64,000 nt of DNA from Desulfobulbus sp. (lineage in GTDB: Bacteria; Desulfobacterota; Desulfobulbia; Desulfobulbales; Desulfobulbaceae): the NCBI GenBank assembly GCA_031280615.1, contig JAITGO010000020.1, positions 62,001 to 126,000 on the forward strand. Direction: 5' to 3'. Position numbers and translations under genes: made by a program. Below, one piece after another: positions 16,625 through 25,882 of the stretch (positions are counted from its first letter, which is position 1; the number at the start of each line of letters is the position of its first letter). Under the pieces are notes generated by a model. That model was not told the DNA's origin. It made no database searches and saw only the letters and a program-made list of their open reading frames with translations.

Positions 16625-17433
16625 TGGGAGCGGACCGGTTGCTGCGTCTGGGCTTGTTGTTGCTGTGTTGCCTGGCAACACTCGCCGGTTGCGCCGGCAA
16701 GCAGCCGAAGACCGTGCCCCTGGCTCCAAGCGAGGAACAGGAGGCCAGGGCGTTGTGGACGGACTTTGTCGGCGCGAAAAGGCCGCAGGCCCTCGATGCC
16801 GATGTCCGCCTGCAATGGGACGTGATGGGCAGCAAGGGCGGGGTGGGCGCCTCCCTGTCGGTGCAGCGGCCGGCCCTGGTCCGGGTGAGTGCGAACGACC
16901 CCTTGGGGCGGACGCTCATCCTGGCGGTAGCCGACGCCTCTGCCTTCACCATGGTCGACAACCGGAGCGGCCAGGTCTATCGGGGGACCATCCAGTCCCG
17001 TTTCTGGCGGTCCTATGTGCCGGAAGCGGTGCAGCCCGATGATCTGCTGCCCCTGCTGGGCGGTTTTCTGGCCAAGGGGGAAGGGGATGCGGCTGTGCCC
17101 TCTTGGGACGAGGCCGGCAGGGGAATTTGGTATCAATGGCGCGATGATCGGAAGCAGCACCACTATGTCCTGCTGGACAAGGCGAGCGGTACCATGCTGC
17201 AGCACCTGCTGCTCGATGACCGGGGGGACCGGGATTTGGTCCTGCAATATGCCGATTACCGAAAGGAAAACGGCAGCGAATTTTCCTGGCCGGCCCGCCT
17301 GCGTATCACCGGTCAGGCGGTAACCGGCACTCTGTCCGTTCAGGTCGAACGGGTTTTTTCCTATTCACCTCAGGAGGCGGCAGCCTTTCGCGTGGTGCCG
17401 CCTCCCCATTTCACCGTGGAGCGCGTCGATTGA
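16624..17433 (+). CDS. LolB/DUF4292-like outer-membrane lipoprotein
   Basis: A 269-residue predicted lipoprotein, with a Leu-rich signal peptide ending in the lipobox LAGC (Cys about residue 23). The mature part is beta-rich and follows the LolB-type pattern: strands with LVRVSANDPLG and LILAVADASAF, then a helix DDLLPLLGGF. LolB accepts lipoproteins from LolA and inserts them into the outer membrane; DUF4292 proteins have the same fold and unknown roles. No LolA or LolCDE genes are adjacent. The overlap with the TPR lipoprotein gene indicates one transcript. It ends three bases before a convergent gene, leaving no room for a separate terminator. Confidence 0.65.
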   Translation: MGADRLLRLGLLLLCCLATLAGCAGKQPKTVPLAPSEEQEARALWTDFVGAKRPQALDADVRLQWDVMGSKGGVGASLSVQRPALVRVSANDPLGRTLILAVADASAFTMVDNRSGQVYRGTIQSRFWRSYVPEAVQPDDLLPLLGGFLAKGEGDAAVPSWDEAGRGIWYQWRDDRKQHHYVLLDKASGTMLQHLLLDDRGDRDLVLQYADYRKENGSEFSWPARLRITGQAVTGTLSVQVERVFSYSPQEAAAFRVVPPPHFTVERVD

Positions 17434-17436
17434 GCG

Positions 17437-18894
17437 CTACTTCTTCGCCGTGTTGACGATCAGCACAAAGAGATTGTCTTCCTTGAAGAACACCTGCTGC
17501 AAATCGTAGCTGCGATTGGGCTCCAAATCGATCACCACCCGAACCTTCTCCGGCTTTTTGGTCGTGGTGGTGCGGATCACCTTGATGAATTTACCGTTGG
17601 TCTTGATCGGGCCCTTGCTCTTCTGGAGCAATTTGGTGTTGCTGAAGTCGCAGATCACCCTGGGAATGCCTTCCTCGACTCCGTGGATGGCCGGGGGATG
17701 AAACCCGTTCAGTTTGAACATGACCATTTCACCCTTGGGCGAGGAGTCGTCGAATTTGACATATTCAATCTGAGGTTTGTCGGTGGCATTGGCGAGGATG
17801 GCGGGCTTGTCGGCGGTCTCTGACTTGCCGGCATCCGGTGCTCCTCCTCCCGCCTTCTTGTCGGCCGCCGCCGCTGGAGCTGCTGCCGCTTCCTGGGCCT
17901 GGGCGGCTGCCTTGGCCTTTTTCTCTTTCTTGTTCTCAGGCGCGGGCTGGGCCGCGGTTTCCTTGGCCGGTTTTTCCGGCTTTTTTTCCGGCTCCTCGGA
18001 TTTGGCCGTGGCAGGAGCGGCCGCAGCCTGGAGGGCGGGCACCGGCAGCGCGGCAGTGGTCTCGGGTGGCGGCGATGCCTCGGCGCCTGCTGCTTCGACC
18101 TTTTCCGGCTTCATTGTCGTGGCCTCGGGCGGTGCGTCCTTTTTCTCTTCCGGCTTGGTACGCTCCTTCTTGGTGCTCTCTTTGGTCGCGGGTTTGGCGG
18201 CTGGGGCCGGGACCTCGGCTTTTTCCGGCTGCGGCTGCTTGGCTGCTGCGGTTTCTTTTGCCGGTGCCGGAGCGGGTTGTGCCGGCGGCTGCGATGGTTC
18301 CGGCTGCGCCGGCGGTTGCGGCGCTGCCGCCTGTTCAGGCGGTACGGCTGTGGCCTCCGGTGCTGAGCCAGGGGTGGTTACGGGTGCGGTGGCCGCCTCT
18401 TTTGCCGGTGCCGGTACGGCAGCCTTTTCCTGATGCCGTGGTGCGGCGGCCTTGCCCGGCCCGGTGAACTGGACCACGAGGGTCGAGTTGCTCGCGTCGA
18501 ATTTCTGGGTGAAGTTCAACCCCTTGAAGGTGGAGACATCGAAGACGATGCGGGTTTTCGACAAATTGCCCGCATGCATGCCCACCCGCACCCGCTTGAC
18601 GATCGAACCGTTGGTCGTAGTGACGCTCTTGACGCTCCGGCCATAGGTCATGCCGTCGAAATCAAAGATGATCCTCGGGTTTTCGTCTTTCAAAGTGAAG
18701 ACTTTTGGACTATAGGAGCCGTTGAGTTGCAGGATCACCTCTTCACTGGTGGGCGAAAGGACAAGGTGCTTGAGGTTTTGCAACTGCGGTGCGGCCGGTG
18801 CGTTCTCTGTCGCCTCCTCGGCACTGACGAGCGTACAGGCCAGCAGCAGGGCGAACAGGGATCGCAAAGTCAGGGCAACGAATTGTTTCTTCAT
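17437..18894 (-). CDS. Secreted protein with two AMIN-like domains and a long Ala/Pro/Lys/Glu linker
   Basis: A 485-residue protein with a signal peptide (MKKQFVALTLRSLFALLLAC region, cleavage near VSA). AMIN-like domains lie at about 40-145 and about 380-485, each with a RIIFDFDG or RVICDFSN strand and a VRVG/VRVVIDL strand. Between them is a roughly 230-residue low-complexity tract of Ala, Pro, Lys and Glu. AMIN domains bind peptidoglycan and occur in PilQ and AmiC. The protein may span the periplasm, but no secretin or amidase domain is present. The ATG at 18894 is preferred to the GTG at 18906. It converges on the LolB-like gene and diverges from the radical SAM gene. Confidence 0.75.
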   Translation of the reverse strand: MKKQFVALTLRSLFALLLACTLVSAEEATENAPAAPQLQNLKHLVLSPTSEEVILQLNGSYSPKVFTLKDENPRIIFDFDGMTYGRSVKSVTTTNGSIVKRVRVGMHAGNLSKTRIVFDVSTFKGLNFTQKFDASNSTLVVQFTGPGKAAAPRHQEKAAVPAPAKEAATAPVTTPGSAPEATAVPPEQAAAPQPPAQPEPSQPPAQPAPAPAKETAAAKQPQPEKAEVPAPAAKPATKESTKKERTKPEEKKDAPPEATTMKPEKVEAAGAEASPPPETTAALPVPALQAAAAPATAKSEEPEKKPEKPAKETAAQPAPENKKEKKAKAAAQAQEAAAAPAAAADKKAGGGAPDAGKSETADKPAILANATDKPQIEYVKFDDSSPKGEMVMFKLNGFHPPAIHGVEEGIPRVICDFSNTKLLQKSKGPIKTNGKFIKVIRTTTTKKPEKVRVVIDLEPNRSYDLQQVFFKEDNLFVLIVNTAKK

Positions 18895-19109
18895 TTTTCT
18901 ATCCACTGTATGTTGAGTGAAAGGTTGAGAGGCGGTTTTCTGAAAAACCTCATTATGTTAAGCAAAAATCGCGCCGGTCTTCGCCGGCCGTCGGGCCTCC
19001 CGCCACCCCCGTTTTTTTTCAGGGGCAGCTGAAGCCCGCTCTCCTGTTTTTCGTCTGCAACTAGAGCCAGTTCGGATTGTCTTGCTCTTTTTATTCCCTT
19101 TTTTTCCAC

Positions 19110-21668
19110 ATGTCCTCATCGCTCATGCTTTCTTCTTCTTCCCTGGATCTTGACCGGATTCTTCCCCTGGTGCGTAAGCCGGGTCAATATGTTGGCGGCG
19201 AACTCCATGCGGTCGATAGCGGGTTCGACGCCGGCAATCTCAATTTCTGCCTCATCTTTCCCGACCTATACGAGATCGGCATGTCCCACCAGGGGTTGCA
19301 GATCTTGTATCATCTCCTCAACGGCCGCGCGCAAACAACCGCGCATCGAGCCTATGTTCCGGATATCGACATGGAGCGGGAACTGCGCGCCCAGGGGCTG
19401 CCGCTGTTTTCCCTGGAGGCCAAGGCGCCGTTGGCGGCCTACGATGTGCTGGGCATCACTCTACCCTATGAGCTCTGTTATACCAACCTCCTGACCGTGC
19501 TCAACCTGGCGGGATTGCCTTTTTGGGCTGCGGACCGGAACCAGGGGCATCCACTGGTGCTGGGCGGCGGTTCCTGCGCCTTCAATCCCGAGCCGGTGGC
19601 CGATTTTTTCGATGCCATCGTCCTGGGCGACGGCGAGGAAATCATCCTGGAAATCGCCGATCTCCTGGCCTTGGCCAAAAAGGAAGGCTGGCCTCGGCCC
19701 GCGGTGCTGGAACGGCTGGCGCGGATGCCTGGCATCTACGTGCCCTCCTTGTTCAAGCCGAAATACGCGCAGAATAAGCTGGTTGCGGTCGAGCCGCTTC
19801 TGGCCGAGGTTCCCTCGGTCCGCCGCCGGGTGCTGCCCCGGCTCCACGCTCCGTCCGTCCTGTACCATCCTTTGGTGCCGGTGGTCAAGCCGGTGCACGA
19901 CCGGCTCGGGGTGGAAATCGCGCGAGGGTGCACCCGGGGCTGCCGGTTCTGCCAGGCCGGCATCACCTATCGCCCGGTGCGCGAACGGACCCTGGAGGAG
20001 ATCATGGAACTGGCCAACCAGGGCATCGCCCACTCGGGATTCGAGGAGCTGGCCCTGCTTTCGCTTTCCACCGGCGATTTTTCCTGTCTGGGCGAATTGA
20101 TGGGTGCCCTGATGGACCGCTTTGCCGACGATTTCGTGTCGGTGTCCATGCCTTCGATGCGAGTCGGAACCTTGACACCGGAGATCATGAACCAGATCAA
20201 GCGCGTCAGGAAAACCGGATTCACCATTGCCCCGGAGGCGGGGACCGACCGCTTGCGCCAGGTGATTAACAAGGGGATCACCGAGGAGGATTTGCTGACC
20301 ACCTGCCGGGATGCCTTTGCCCTTGGCTGGAAACTGATCAAGCTCTATTTCATGGTGGGGCTGCCCACCGAAACCGAGGCCGATGTGGAGGGCATCGTCC
20401 AACTGGCCAAAAAGGCCCGCGCCCAGGTCGGGCAGGGCAAGGGACGTCCGGTGCAGGTCAATCTGGGCGTGGCCACCTTCGTGCCCAAGCCGCATACTCC
20501 CTTCCAGTGGGAGGCGCAGATCGGCCTGGAGCAATCGCGGGCAAACATCAATCGCCTGAAACAGATGCTCCCCCGGCAGGGCTACAAGCTCAAGTGGCAC
20601 GACCCGGAACAATCCTTTCTGGAAGGGGTCTTTTCCCGGGGCGACCGGCGGCTGGCGTCTTTGATCGAGGCCGCCTGGAACATGGGCGCCCGGCTGGACA
20701 GCTGGTCCGAACACTTCGACCTGGCACGGTGGCGCCGGGCCGCCGTCGAATGCGGGCTGGTGCTCGAGGACTACCTGCAGGCGCGGCCGGTCGCGGATGC
20801 TTTGTCTTGGGATCACCTGCACTGTGGGGTAGAGCGGTCTTTCCTCGAAGCCGAGCGGGACAAGGCCCTCGCCCAGGAGTACACCCCGGATTGCCGGGCG
20901 CACGGCTGCCAGGGCTGCGGCCTCTGCGACTTCAAAACCGTGCGGCCGGTGGTCCATGAACGACCGACTGCCGTCCGTCCGGTGCCATCGACTCCGTCCG
21001 TCAGGGAAGAGCCGGGGCCGCCGCCCAAGGCGCATGCGTACCGGGTCCATTACACCCGCCTGGGAGACAGTCGCTTTTACGGCCATCTGGAATTGCTGCA
21101 ACTGATCTTCCGTACCCTGCAGCGCGCCGGGCTGCCGCTGCTGTTTTCCAGCGGCTTCAACCCTTCCCCCAGGGTATCCTTCAGCCAGGCCTTGCCGGTG
21201 GGGGTCGAGAGCCTGGCGGAGTCCTTTGACATGGATCTGTCCCGGCCCTTGGCCTCCCTGGAAGAGACGGCGAGCCGGCTCAACAGCCGGCTGCCCGCCA
21301 CCATCCGGGTGCAGGCGGTGGAACCGGCGCCGAGGACCGTGGTCAGGACCAGCATCACCAGCTATACCCTGTCCGCGGCGGCCTATCCCGAGCAGATGCA
21401 TCGGAATCTGTCCGAATTCCTCGGCCGCGAGTCCTTTGTCATCGACCGGTTCCGCAAGAATCGGCATAAGGAGCTGGATCTGCGCCCTCTGGTGGCCCGG
21501 CTGGAGTTCGATCAGGGCCGGATTCTGCTCGACCTGATCGGCCATCAGGGCCAGCCCGGGACCAACCCCCGGGAAATCATGGAAAAGGTGCTCGGTTTTT
21601 CCGAACGCGAGGCCCTGTTGGCGCGGATACTGAAGACCGGAGTCAAGGAAATGGCATCCTCATCTTGA
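19110..21668 (+). CDS. Radical SAM protein (TIGR03960 type) fused to DUF2344
   Basis: An 852-residue two-part protein. About residues 15-620 form a B12-binding-like N-terminus and a radical SAM domain whose iron-sulfur motif is ARGCTRGCRFC (C274, C278, C281). A Cys-rich segment CQGCGLCDFK follows. About 640-850 is a DUF2344 domain (YRVHYTRLGDSRFYGHLELL). The fused form is common in deltaproteobacteria; separate genes occur elsewhere. A reaction has not been established as far as I know. The ATG at 19110 or 19125 could be the start; neither has a good ribosome binding site. Confidence 0.85.
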   Translation: MSSSLMLSSSSLDLDRILPLVRKPGQYVGGELHAVDSGFDAGNLNFCLIFPDLYEIGMSHQGLQILYHLLNGRAQTTAHRAYVPDIDMERELRAQGLPLFSLEAKAPLAAYDVLGITLPYELCYTNLLTVLNLAGLPFWAADRNQGHPLVLGGGSCAFNPEPVADFFDAIVLGDGEEIILEIADLLALAKKEGWPRPAVLERLARMPGIYVPSLFKPKYAQNKLVAVEPLLAEVPSVRRRVLPRLHAPSVLYHPLVPVVKPVHDRLGVEIARGCTRGCRFCQAGITYRPVRERTLEEIMELANQGIAHSGFEELALLSLSTGDFSCLGELMGALMDRFADDFVSVSMPSMRVGTLTPEIMNQIKRVRKTGFTIAPEAGTDRLRQVINKGITEEDLLTTCRDAFALGWKLIKLYFMVGLPTETEADVEGIVQLAKKARAQVGQGKGRPVQVNLGVATFVPKPHTPFQWEAQIGLEQSRANINRLKQMLPRQGYKLKWHDPEQSFLEGVFSRGDRRLASLIEAAWNMGARLDSWSEHFDLARWRRAAVECGLVLEDYLQARPVADALSWDHLHCGVERSFLEAERDKALAQEYTPDCRAHGCQGCGLCDFKTVRPVVHERPTAVRPVPSTPSVREEPGPPPKAHAYRVHYTRLGDSRFYGHLELLQLIFRTLQRAGLPLLFSSGFNPSPRVSFSQALPVGVESLAESFDMDLSRPLASLEETASRLNSRLPATIRVQAVEPAPRTVVRTSITSYTLSAAAYPEQMHRNLSEFLGRESFVIDRFRKNRHKELDLRPLVARLEFDQGRILLDLIGHQGQPGTNPREIMEKVLGFSEREALLARILKTGVKEMASSS

Positions 21669-21708
21669 GAATTTTGCAGGATTACTGTAGATAGAGCCGA
21701 TTCATTGC

Positions 21709-21733
21709 CTCCGGCCGCAATGGGCCGGAGTTT
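21709..21733 (+). terminator. Stem-loop after the radical SAM gene
   Basis: A perfect 8-base-pair stem CTCCGGCC/GGCCGGAG with a 6-base loop is followed by only three Ts, so it is a weak or partial terminator. It separates the radical SAM gene from trpB2. Confidence 0.4.
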
Positions 21734-21817
21734 GACGACCACGATGCCTGCAAGAAAATTATCGGAATGCCCCATTCCCCGGTTTGCTTGCGACTTTCCG
21801 ATGACTAAGGAGAAGAA

Positions 21818-23161
21818 ATGAAGAAAATCGTTTTGCGCGAAGATGAGATGCCGACCAGCTGGTATAACGTGGTGCCCGATATTCCGGGCGGGCTCCAGCC
21901 TCCGCTCGATCCGGAAACCATGCAACCGATGGGACCGGAAAAACTGGCCGCCGTGTTTCCCATGGCCCTGCTCGAGCAGGAGATGAGCCGGGAACGGTTC
22001 ATCGAGATTCCGCAAGAGGTCCAGGAAATCTACAAGATCTGGCGTCCCACCCCCCTGGTCCGGGCCACCAAGTTGGAGGAGGCCCTGGGCACCAAGGCGA
22101 AGATCTTCTTCAAGGACGAAAGCGTCTCGCCGGTGGGCAGCCACAAGCCCAATTCCGCCGTACCCCAGGCCTACTACAACAAACGCGAGGGCATCAAGCG
22201 CCTGACCACCGAAACCGGCGCCGGTCAGTGGGGCTCGGCCCTGTCGCTGGCCACCTCCAAGTTCGGCCTGGAATGCAAGGTGTACATGGTACGGGTTTCC
22301 TACGACCAAAAGCCGTATCGCAAGTTCATCATGCAGACCTTCGGCGCCCAGGTGGCGGCAAGCCCCAGCCCGGACACCAACACCGGCCGCGCCATCCTGG
22401 CCAAATACCCCGACACTCCCGGTGCCTTGGGAATCGCCATCTCCGAGGCTCTGGAAGATGCCTCGACCCGCACCGACACCAACTACGCCTTGGGCTCGGT
22501 GCTCAACCACGTGGTTCTGCACCAGTCGGTCATCGGCCTGGAGGCCAAGAAGCAGATGGAAATCGCCGGCGAGTATCCGGACGTGATCATCGGCTGCTGT
22601 GGTGGCGGCTCCAACTTCGCCGGCTTGATCGCCCCCTTCGTCCCCGATTATCTCGACGGCAAGAAGATCGAGTTCATCGGCTACGAGCCGGCTTCCTGCC
22701 CGTCGATGACCGGCGGCAAGCTGGCCTATGATTCCGGCGACGTGGCCATGATGACCCCGCTGCTCTACATGTACACCCTGGGCCACGATTTCGTGCCGCC
22801 CGGCATCCACGCCGGCGGCCTGCGCTACCACGGCATGGCGCCGATCGTCTCCGCCCTGGCCCGTGACGGCATCATCACCCCCAAGGCGGTGCATCAGCTG
22901 GAATGTTTCGAGGCGGGCATCCTGTTTGCCAAGACCGAAGGGATCATCCCGGCGCCCGAAACCACCCACGCCATCCGCGGCGCCATCATCGAGGCCATGA
23001 AGGACCCGAAAGAGCCCAAGACCATCCTGTTCAACTTTTCCGGGCATGGCCTGATCGACATGGCCGCCTACGACAACTACCTCAACGGCAAGCTCAGCGA
23101 TTACAGCTATCCGCAGGAGCAGATAGATGCCTCGCTGGCCCGTCTGCCCAAGATCGGCTGA
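21818..23161 (+). CDS. trpB: Tryptophan synthase beta-like protein, TrpB2 type
   Basis: A 447-residue PLP enzyme of the TrpB2 (TIGR01415) group, longer than the roughly 400-residue TrpB1. The PLP lysine is K110 in VGSHKPNSA and the phosphate-binding loop is CCGGGSN. The N-terminal extension with WYNVVPD is typical of TrpB2. The enzyme joins indole and serine to make tryptophan. No trpA is adjacent, as is usual for TrpB2, which may act alone on free indole or with a distant TrpA. A clear AAGGAGAAGAA ribosome binding site precedes the ATG. Confidence 0.9.
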   Translation: MKKIVLREDEMPTSWYNVVPDIPGGLQPPLDPETMQPMGPEKLAAVFPMALLEQEMSRERFIEIPQEVQEIYKIWRPTPLVRATKLEEALGTKAKIFFKDESVSPVGSHKPNSAVPQAYYNKREGIKRLTTETGAGQWGSALSLATSKFGLECKVYMVRVSYDQKPYRKFIMQTFGAQVAASPSPDTNTGRAILAKYPDTPGALGIAISEALEDASTRTDTNYALGSVLNHVVLHQSVIGLEAKKQMEIAGEYPDVIIGCCGGGSNFAGLIAPFVPDYLDGKKIEFIGYEPASCPSMTGGKLAYDSGDVAMMTPLLYMYTLGHDFVPPGIHAGGLRYHGMAPIVSALARDGIITPKAVHQLECFEAGILFAKTEGIIPAPETTHAIRGAIIEAMKDPKEPKTILFNFSGHGLIDMAAYDNYLNGKLSDYSYPQEQIDASLARLPKIG

Positions 23162-23201
23162 AGCCAAGACGGCGGCGCGGGCGGCGGGCCGGGGTGGGAT
23201 A

Positions 23202-24491
23202 GTGCGCCTGCTCCTCTGGCTTTTCCTGCTGGCGCCGCTGTTGGTTATGGGCGAGCGGCAGACCGGGATCGCGGCCTGCCGCGCCATCGCCGACCTGGCC
23301 TCGAACGGGGCCTACGGCCTGGCCGATGCCCAGGGCGCGATCACCGATGCCTGTAATGCCGACCGCGCCCTGGTGCCGGCCAGCGTGATCAAGATCGCCA
23401 CGGTCTCGGCCGCACTGGCTATCCTCGGTCCGGACTACCGCTTCCGAACCGAATTGTTTGTCGATGACCGGGACAACCTGTTCGTCAAGGGGTTCGGCGA
23501 CCCTTCCCTGGTCTCCGAGGAAGTGGCCGAGCTTGCCGGACAGCTGCAGCGCCAAGGACTGCGGCGGGTGCACACCCTGTACGTCGATACCTCCGCCTTT
23601 GCCTTGGAGCGCCAGGTACCCGGCCGGGAAGACAGCGACAATCCCTACGACGCCCCGGTGGGTGCGCTGTCGGTCAACTTCAACGCGGTCGCCCTGACCA
23701 GGGACAAATCGGGGCGGATTGCCTCGGGGGAATCGCAAACCCCGGTGTTGCCGATCATGCGCGAGTTGGGACAGGGTCGGCCGACCGGTTCATGGCGGGT
23801 GAACGTCTGCGCTAGGGGATGCGACGATGCGCAAGCCCGGGTGGCCCGGTACGCCGGCGAGCTTTTCCAGGCAATACTGGAGCAAAATGGCATCGCGGTG
23901 GCCGCCTTTGGCGGCATCCGGCCTGCTCCGGCCACCGCCCGTCTGGTCCATGCCCATGAGAGCCGCCAAACCCTGACCGACATCAGTGGGGCCTGCCTGC
24001 GCTATTCCTCGAATTTCATGGCCAATCTCATTTTCCTTGCCAGTGGGGCCAAACGGTTCGGCTATCCGGCCACCTGGGAAAAGGCCAGGCAGGCGGTGCA
24101 CCAGGAACTCGCAAGCCAGCTGGGCAACGCCACGGCTGCGGCCATCGTCCAGGTCGACGGTGCCGGTCTGTCCCGGGACAACCGGGTGACGGCGCGGGCC
24201 ATGCTGCAGGTGCTGACTCGTTTTCGTCCCCATCTCGATCTGCTCAACCAGGAGCGTGGGGTGGCCGTCAAGACCGGAACGCTCACCGGGGTGTACAACC
24301 TGGCGGGTTACCTGCCCGACGGCCGGAGCTTTGTCATCCTGCTCAATCAACCGGCCAACAGGCGGGGCGACATCCTAGCCAGGCTTTTGCAGAGAACGGG
24401 ACCGGGCGGTTCCGAAAGGGAGACCGGTAATTATCTCACCAGATCTGCGGATAAAAAAATGAATTCTTCCGGTCGGGCCGATAGACAATAA
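23202..24491 (+). CDS. dacB: D-alanyl-D-alanine carboxypeptidase/endopeptidase, PBP4 (peptidase S13) type
   Basis: A 429-residue serine peptidase of the S13 family. The GTG at 23202 is chosen because a hydrophobic signal sequence (RLLLWLFLLAPLLVMG) begins there and GGGGTGGGA lies upstream; an open frame continues further upstream inside trpB2 but looks non-coding. Active-site motifs are SxxK at S61-K64 (SVIK), SSN at 269-271 and KTGT at 357-360. It would trim or cleave peptidoglycan cross-links in the periplasm. It is somewhat shorter than E. coli PBP4 (477). It begins 40 bases after the trpB2 stop. Confidence 0.9.
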   Translation: MRLLLWLFLLAPLLVMGERQTGIAACRAIADLASNGAYGLADAQGAITDACNADRALVPASVIKIATVSAALAILGPDYRFRTELFVDDRDNLFVKGFGDPSLVSEEVAELAGQLQRQGLRRVHTLYVDTSAFALERQVPGREDSDNPYDAPVGALSVNFNAVALTRDKSGRIASGESQTPVLPIMRELGQGRPTGSWRVNVCARGCDDAQARVARYAGELFQAILEQNGIAVAAFGGIRPAPATARLVHAHESRQTLTDISGACLRYSSNFMANLIFLASGAKRFGYPATWEKARQAVHQELASQLGNATAAAIVQVDGAGLSRDNRVTARAMLQVLTRFRPHLDLLNQERGVAVKTGTLTGVYNLAGYLPDGRSFVILLNQPANRRGDILARLLQRTGPGGSERETGNYLTRSADKKMNSSGRADRQ

Positions 24492-24565
24492 CCGCTTTGC
24501 GCTTATAGTACCTCCTACCGATATCCATCTTTCATTGCAACCCATTACCCGATACAGCAACGCCC

Positions 24566-25507
24566 ATGGAGTATTACCAGCTTCTCGGGGTCGCCAAGAC
24601 CGCCACCGCCGACGAAATCAAGAAAGCCTACCGCAAACTGGCCGTCAAATATCATCCGGACAAGAATCCGGGCGACAAGAAAGCGGAGGAGAAGTTCAAG
24701 GAGATCAGCGAGGCCTACGCGGTCTTGTCCGACCCGGAAAAACGCCAGCAATACGATACCTTCGGTTCGGATGGTTTCCGCCAGCGCTATTCCCAGGAAG
24801 ACATCTTCCGCAATTTCGATCTCAACGATATCCTGCGGCAGTTCGGGTTCGGCGGCGGCTTCCGCAGCGGCGGCACTTTTCACACCAGCGACTTTCGCCG
24901 AGGCGGCGGCTCGCCCTTTGACAACATTTTCGGCCAGTCGGGCATGCGGGGTGGGTGCGGCGGCGGGTGCGGACCGCAGGCAGTGAAGGGCAACGACCTG
25001 ACCTACGAAATGACCGTCACCCTGGAAGAGGTGCTTCATGGGGCGGAGAAGACCATCAGCCTGCGTCAGAGCGGGCCGACCCAGAGTGTGTCGGTGAAGA
25101 TTCCTAGGGGGATCGAGGATGGCAAGCGACTGCGTTTGAGCGGCAAGGGCGCACCTTCCTCCTCAGGCGGGCCGGCCGGCGATCTCTACCTGAAGGTGCA
25201 CGTCGAGCCGCATCCGGTGTTCCAGCGGGTGGTCGACGACCTAGTGGTCGAGCACCGCATTCCCTTCAGCGATGCCTGCCTCGGCACCTCGCTGGAGGTC
25301 ACCACCCTGGACGGCAAGAAGTTCAATGTCAAGGTGCCGGCAGGGATGCAGCAGGAGTCCAAGCTTCGCATCAAGGGGCATGGCCTGCCTTCGGGGCCGA
25401 TCGGCCAGCGGGGGGATTTGCTGGTCAAGATTGCGGTCCGCATTCCCAAAAGCCTGACGCCCGACCAGGAAGCGGCGATCAAGGCCTTGGCCGAAGCCTC
25501 ACTGTAA
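24566..25507 (+). CDS. DnaJ/CbpA-like co-chaperone
   Basis: A 313-residue J-domain protein. The J domain occupies about 1-65 with the HPD motif at 30-32. A Gly/Phe-rich region follows (about 90-140), including the unusual Cys-containing stretch GGCGGGCG. Two C-terminal substrate-binding beta domains follow, with the NVKVPAGM segment. The four-repeat zinc finger of classic DnaJ is missing, so this is a type II, CbpA-like protein. It would stimulate DnaK ATPase activity. DnaK and GrpE genes are not nearby. Confidence 0.9.
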   Translation: MEYYQLLGVAKTATADEIKKAYRKLAVKYHPDKNPGDKKAEEKFKEISEAYAVLSDPEKRQQYDTFGSDGFRQRYSQEDIFRNFDLNDILRQFGFGGGFRSGGTFHTSDFRRGGGSPFDNIFGQSGMRGGCGGGCGPQAVKGNDLTYEMTVTLEEVLHGAEKTISLRQSGPTQSVSVKIPRGIEDGKRLRLSGKGAPSSSGGPAGDLYLKVHVEPHPVFQRVVDDLVVEHRIPFSDACLGTSLEVTTLDGKKFNVKVPAGMQQESKLRIKGHGLPSGPIGQRGDLLVKIAVRIPKSLTPDQEAAIKALAEASL

Positions 25508-25529
25508 AAAAACAACCAATCTCACCGGA

Positions 25530-25576
25530 CCCCTTGTTCCCCCGCCGCCGGAATGTGCGAGGGAGGGAACAGGGGG
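25530..25576. terminator. Stem-loop between convergent dnaJ-like and lipoprotein genes
   Basis: A 12-base-pair stem with one G-U pair (25530-25541 with 25565-25576) lies in the 82-base gap between two convergent genes. A run of As at 25505-25512 becomes a T-run for minus-strand transcripts but is about 18 bases from the stem. It is a plausible bidirectional stop signal, less certain than a canonical one. Confidence 0.45.
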
Positions 25577-25589
25577 CTTTGGACCGGTT

Positions 25590-25865
25590 TCAGCATCCTT
25601 CCAGTTTTTTCTTCTCCTTGACCGGCTGCGGGGTCGCCCCCGCTTCCTGGGCTTTCTGCTGCGCCGCCTCAACTCCGGCCGCGGCCTTTTGGGCATCTTC
25701 CAGCGGCTTTTTCACGGCTTGGGCAGCGTCCGCCCCCATCTGTTCCTGGACGGTCACCGTCTTTTTTTCTTCCTTTTTGCCTTGGTCGCCCGAACAGCCG
25801 CCAAGCACGAACAGGCACAGGGTCAGGCCCAATAGAATGTGGATGTGTGTTTTTGCCGAATGCAT
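25590..25865 (-). CDS. Small predicted lipoprotein
   Basis: A 91-residue protein with a signal peptide ending in the lipobox VLGGC (Cys about 24). The mature part is short, charged and Ala/Lys/Glu/Gln-rich, likely a coiled coil, and ends in a second Cys (KLEGC). An AAGGAGTACAATCA ribosome binding site precedes the ATG. It is the last gene after the aminotransferase, 17 bases away. No family was recognised; small charged lipoproteins like this often act in the periplasm or envelope, but no function is claimed. Confidence 0.7.
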   Translation of the reverse strand: MHSAKTHIHILLGLTLCLFVLGGCSGDQGKKEEKKTVTVQEQMGADAAQAVKKPLEDAQKAAAGVEAAQQKAQEAGATPQPVKEKKKLEGC

Positions 25866-25882
25866 TGATTGTACTCCTTGGG

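Noticed and set aside
17777..18433. 218-residue Ala/Gly-rich plus-strand frame
   Set aside because: It is the reverse of the low-complexity Ala/Pro/Lys/Glu linker of the twin-AMIN protein.
19461..21545. 694-residue minus-strand open frame
   Set aside because: Antisense to the radical SAM/DUF2344 gene, Gly/Arg/Gln-rich with no family features.
21545..23287. 580-residue minus-strand open frame
   Set aside because: Antisense to trpB2 and neighbours; composition is that of a shadow frame.
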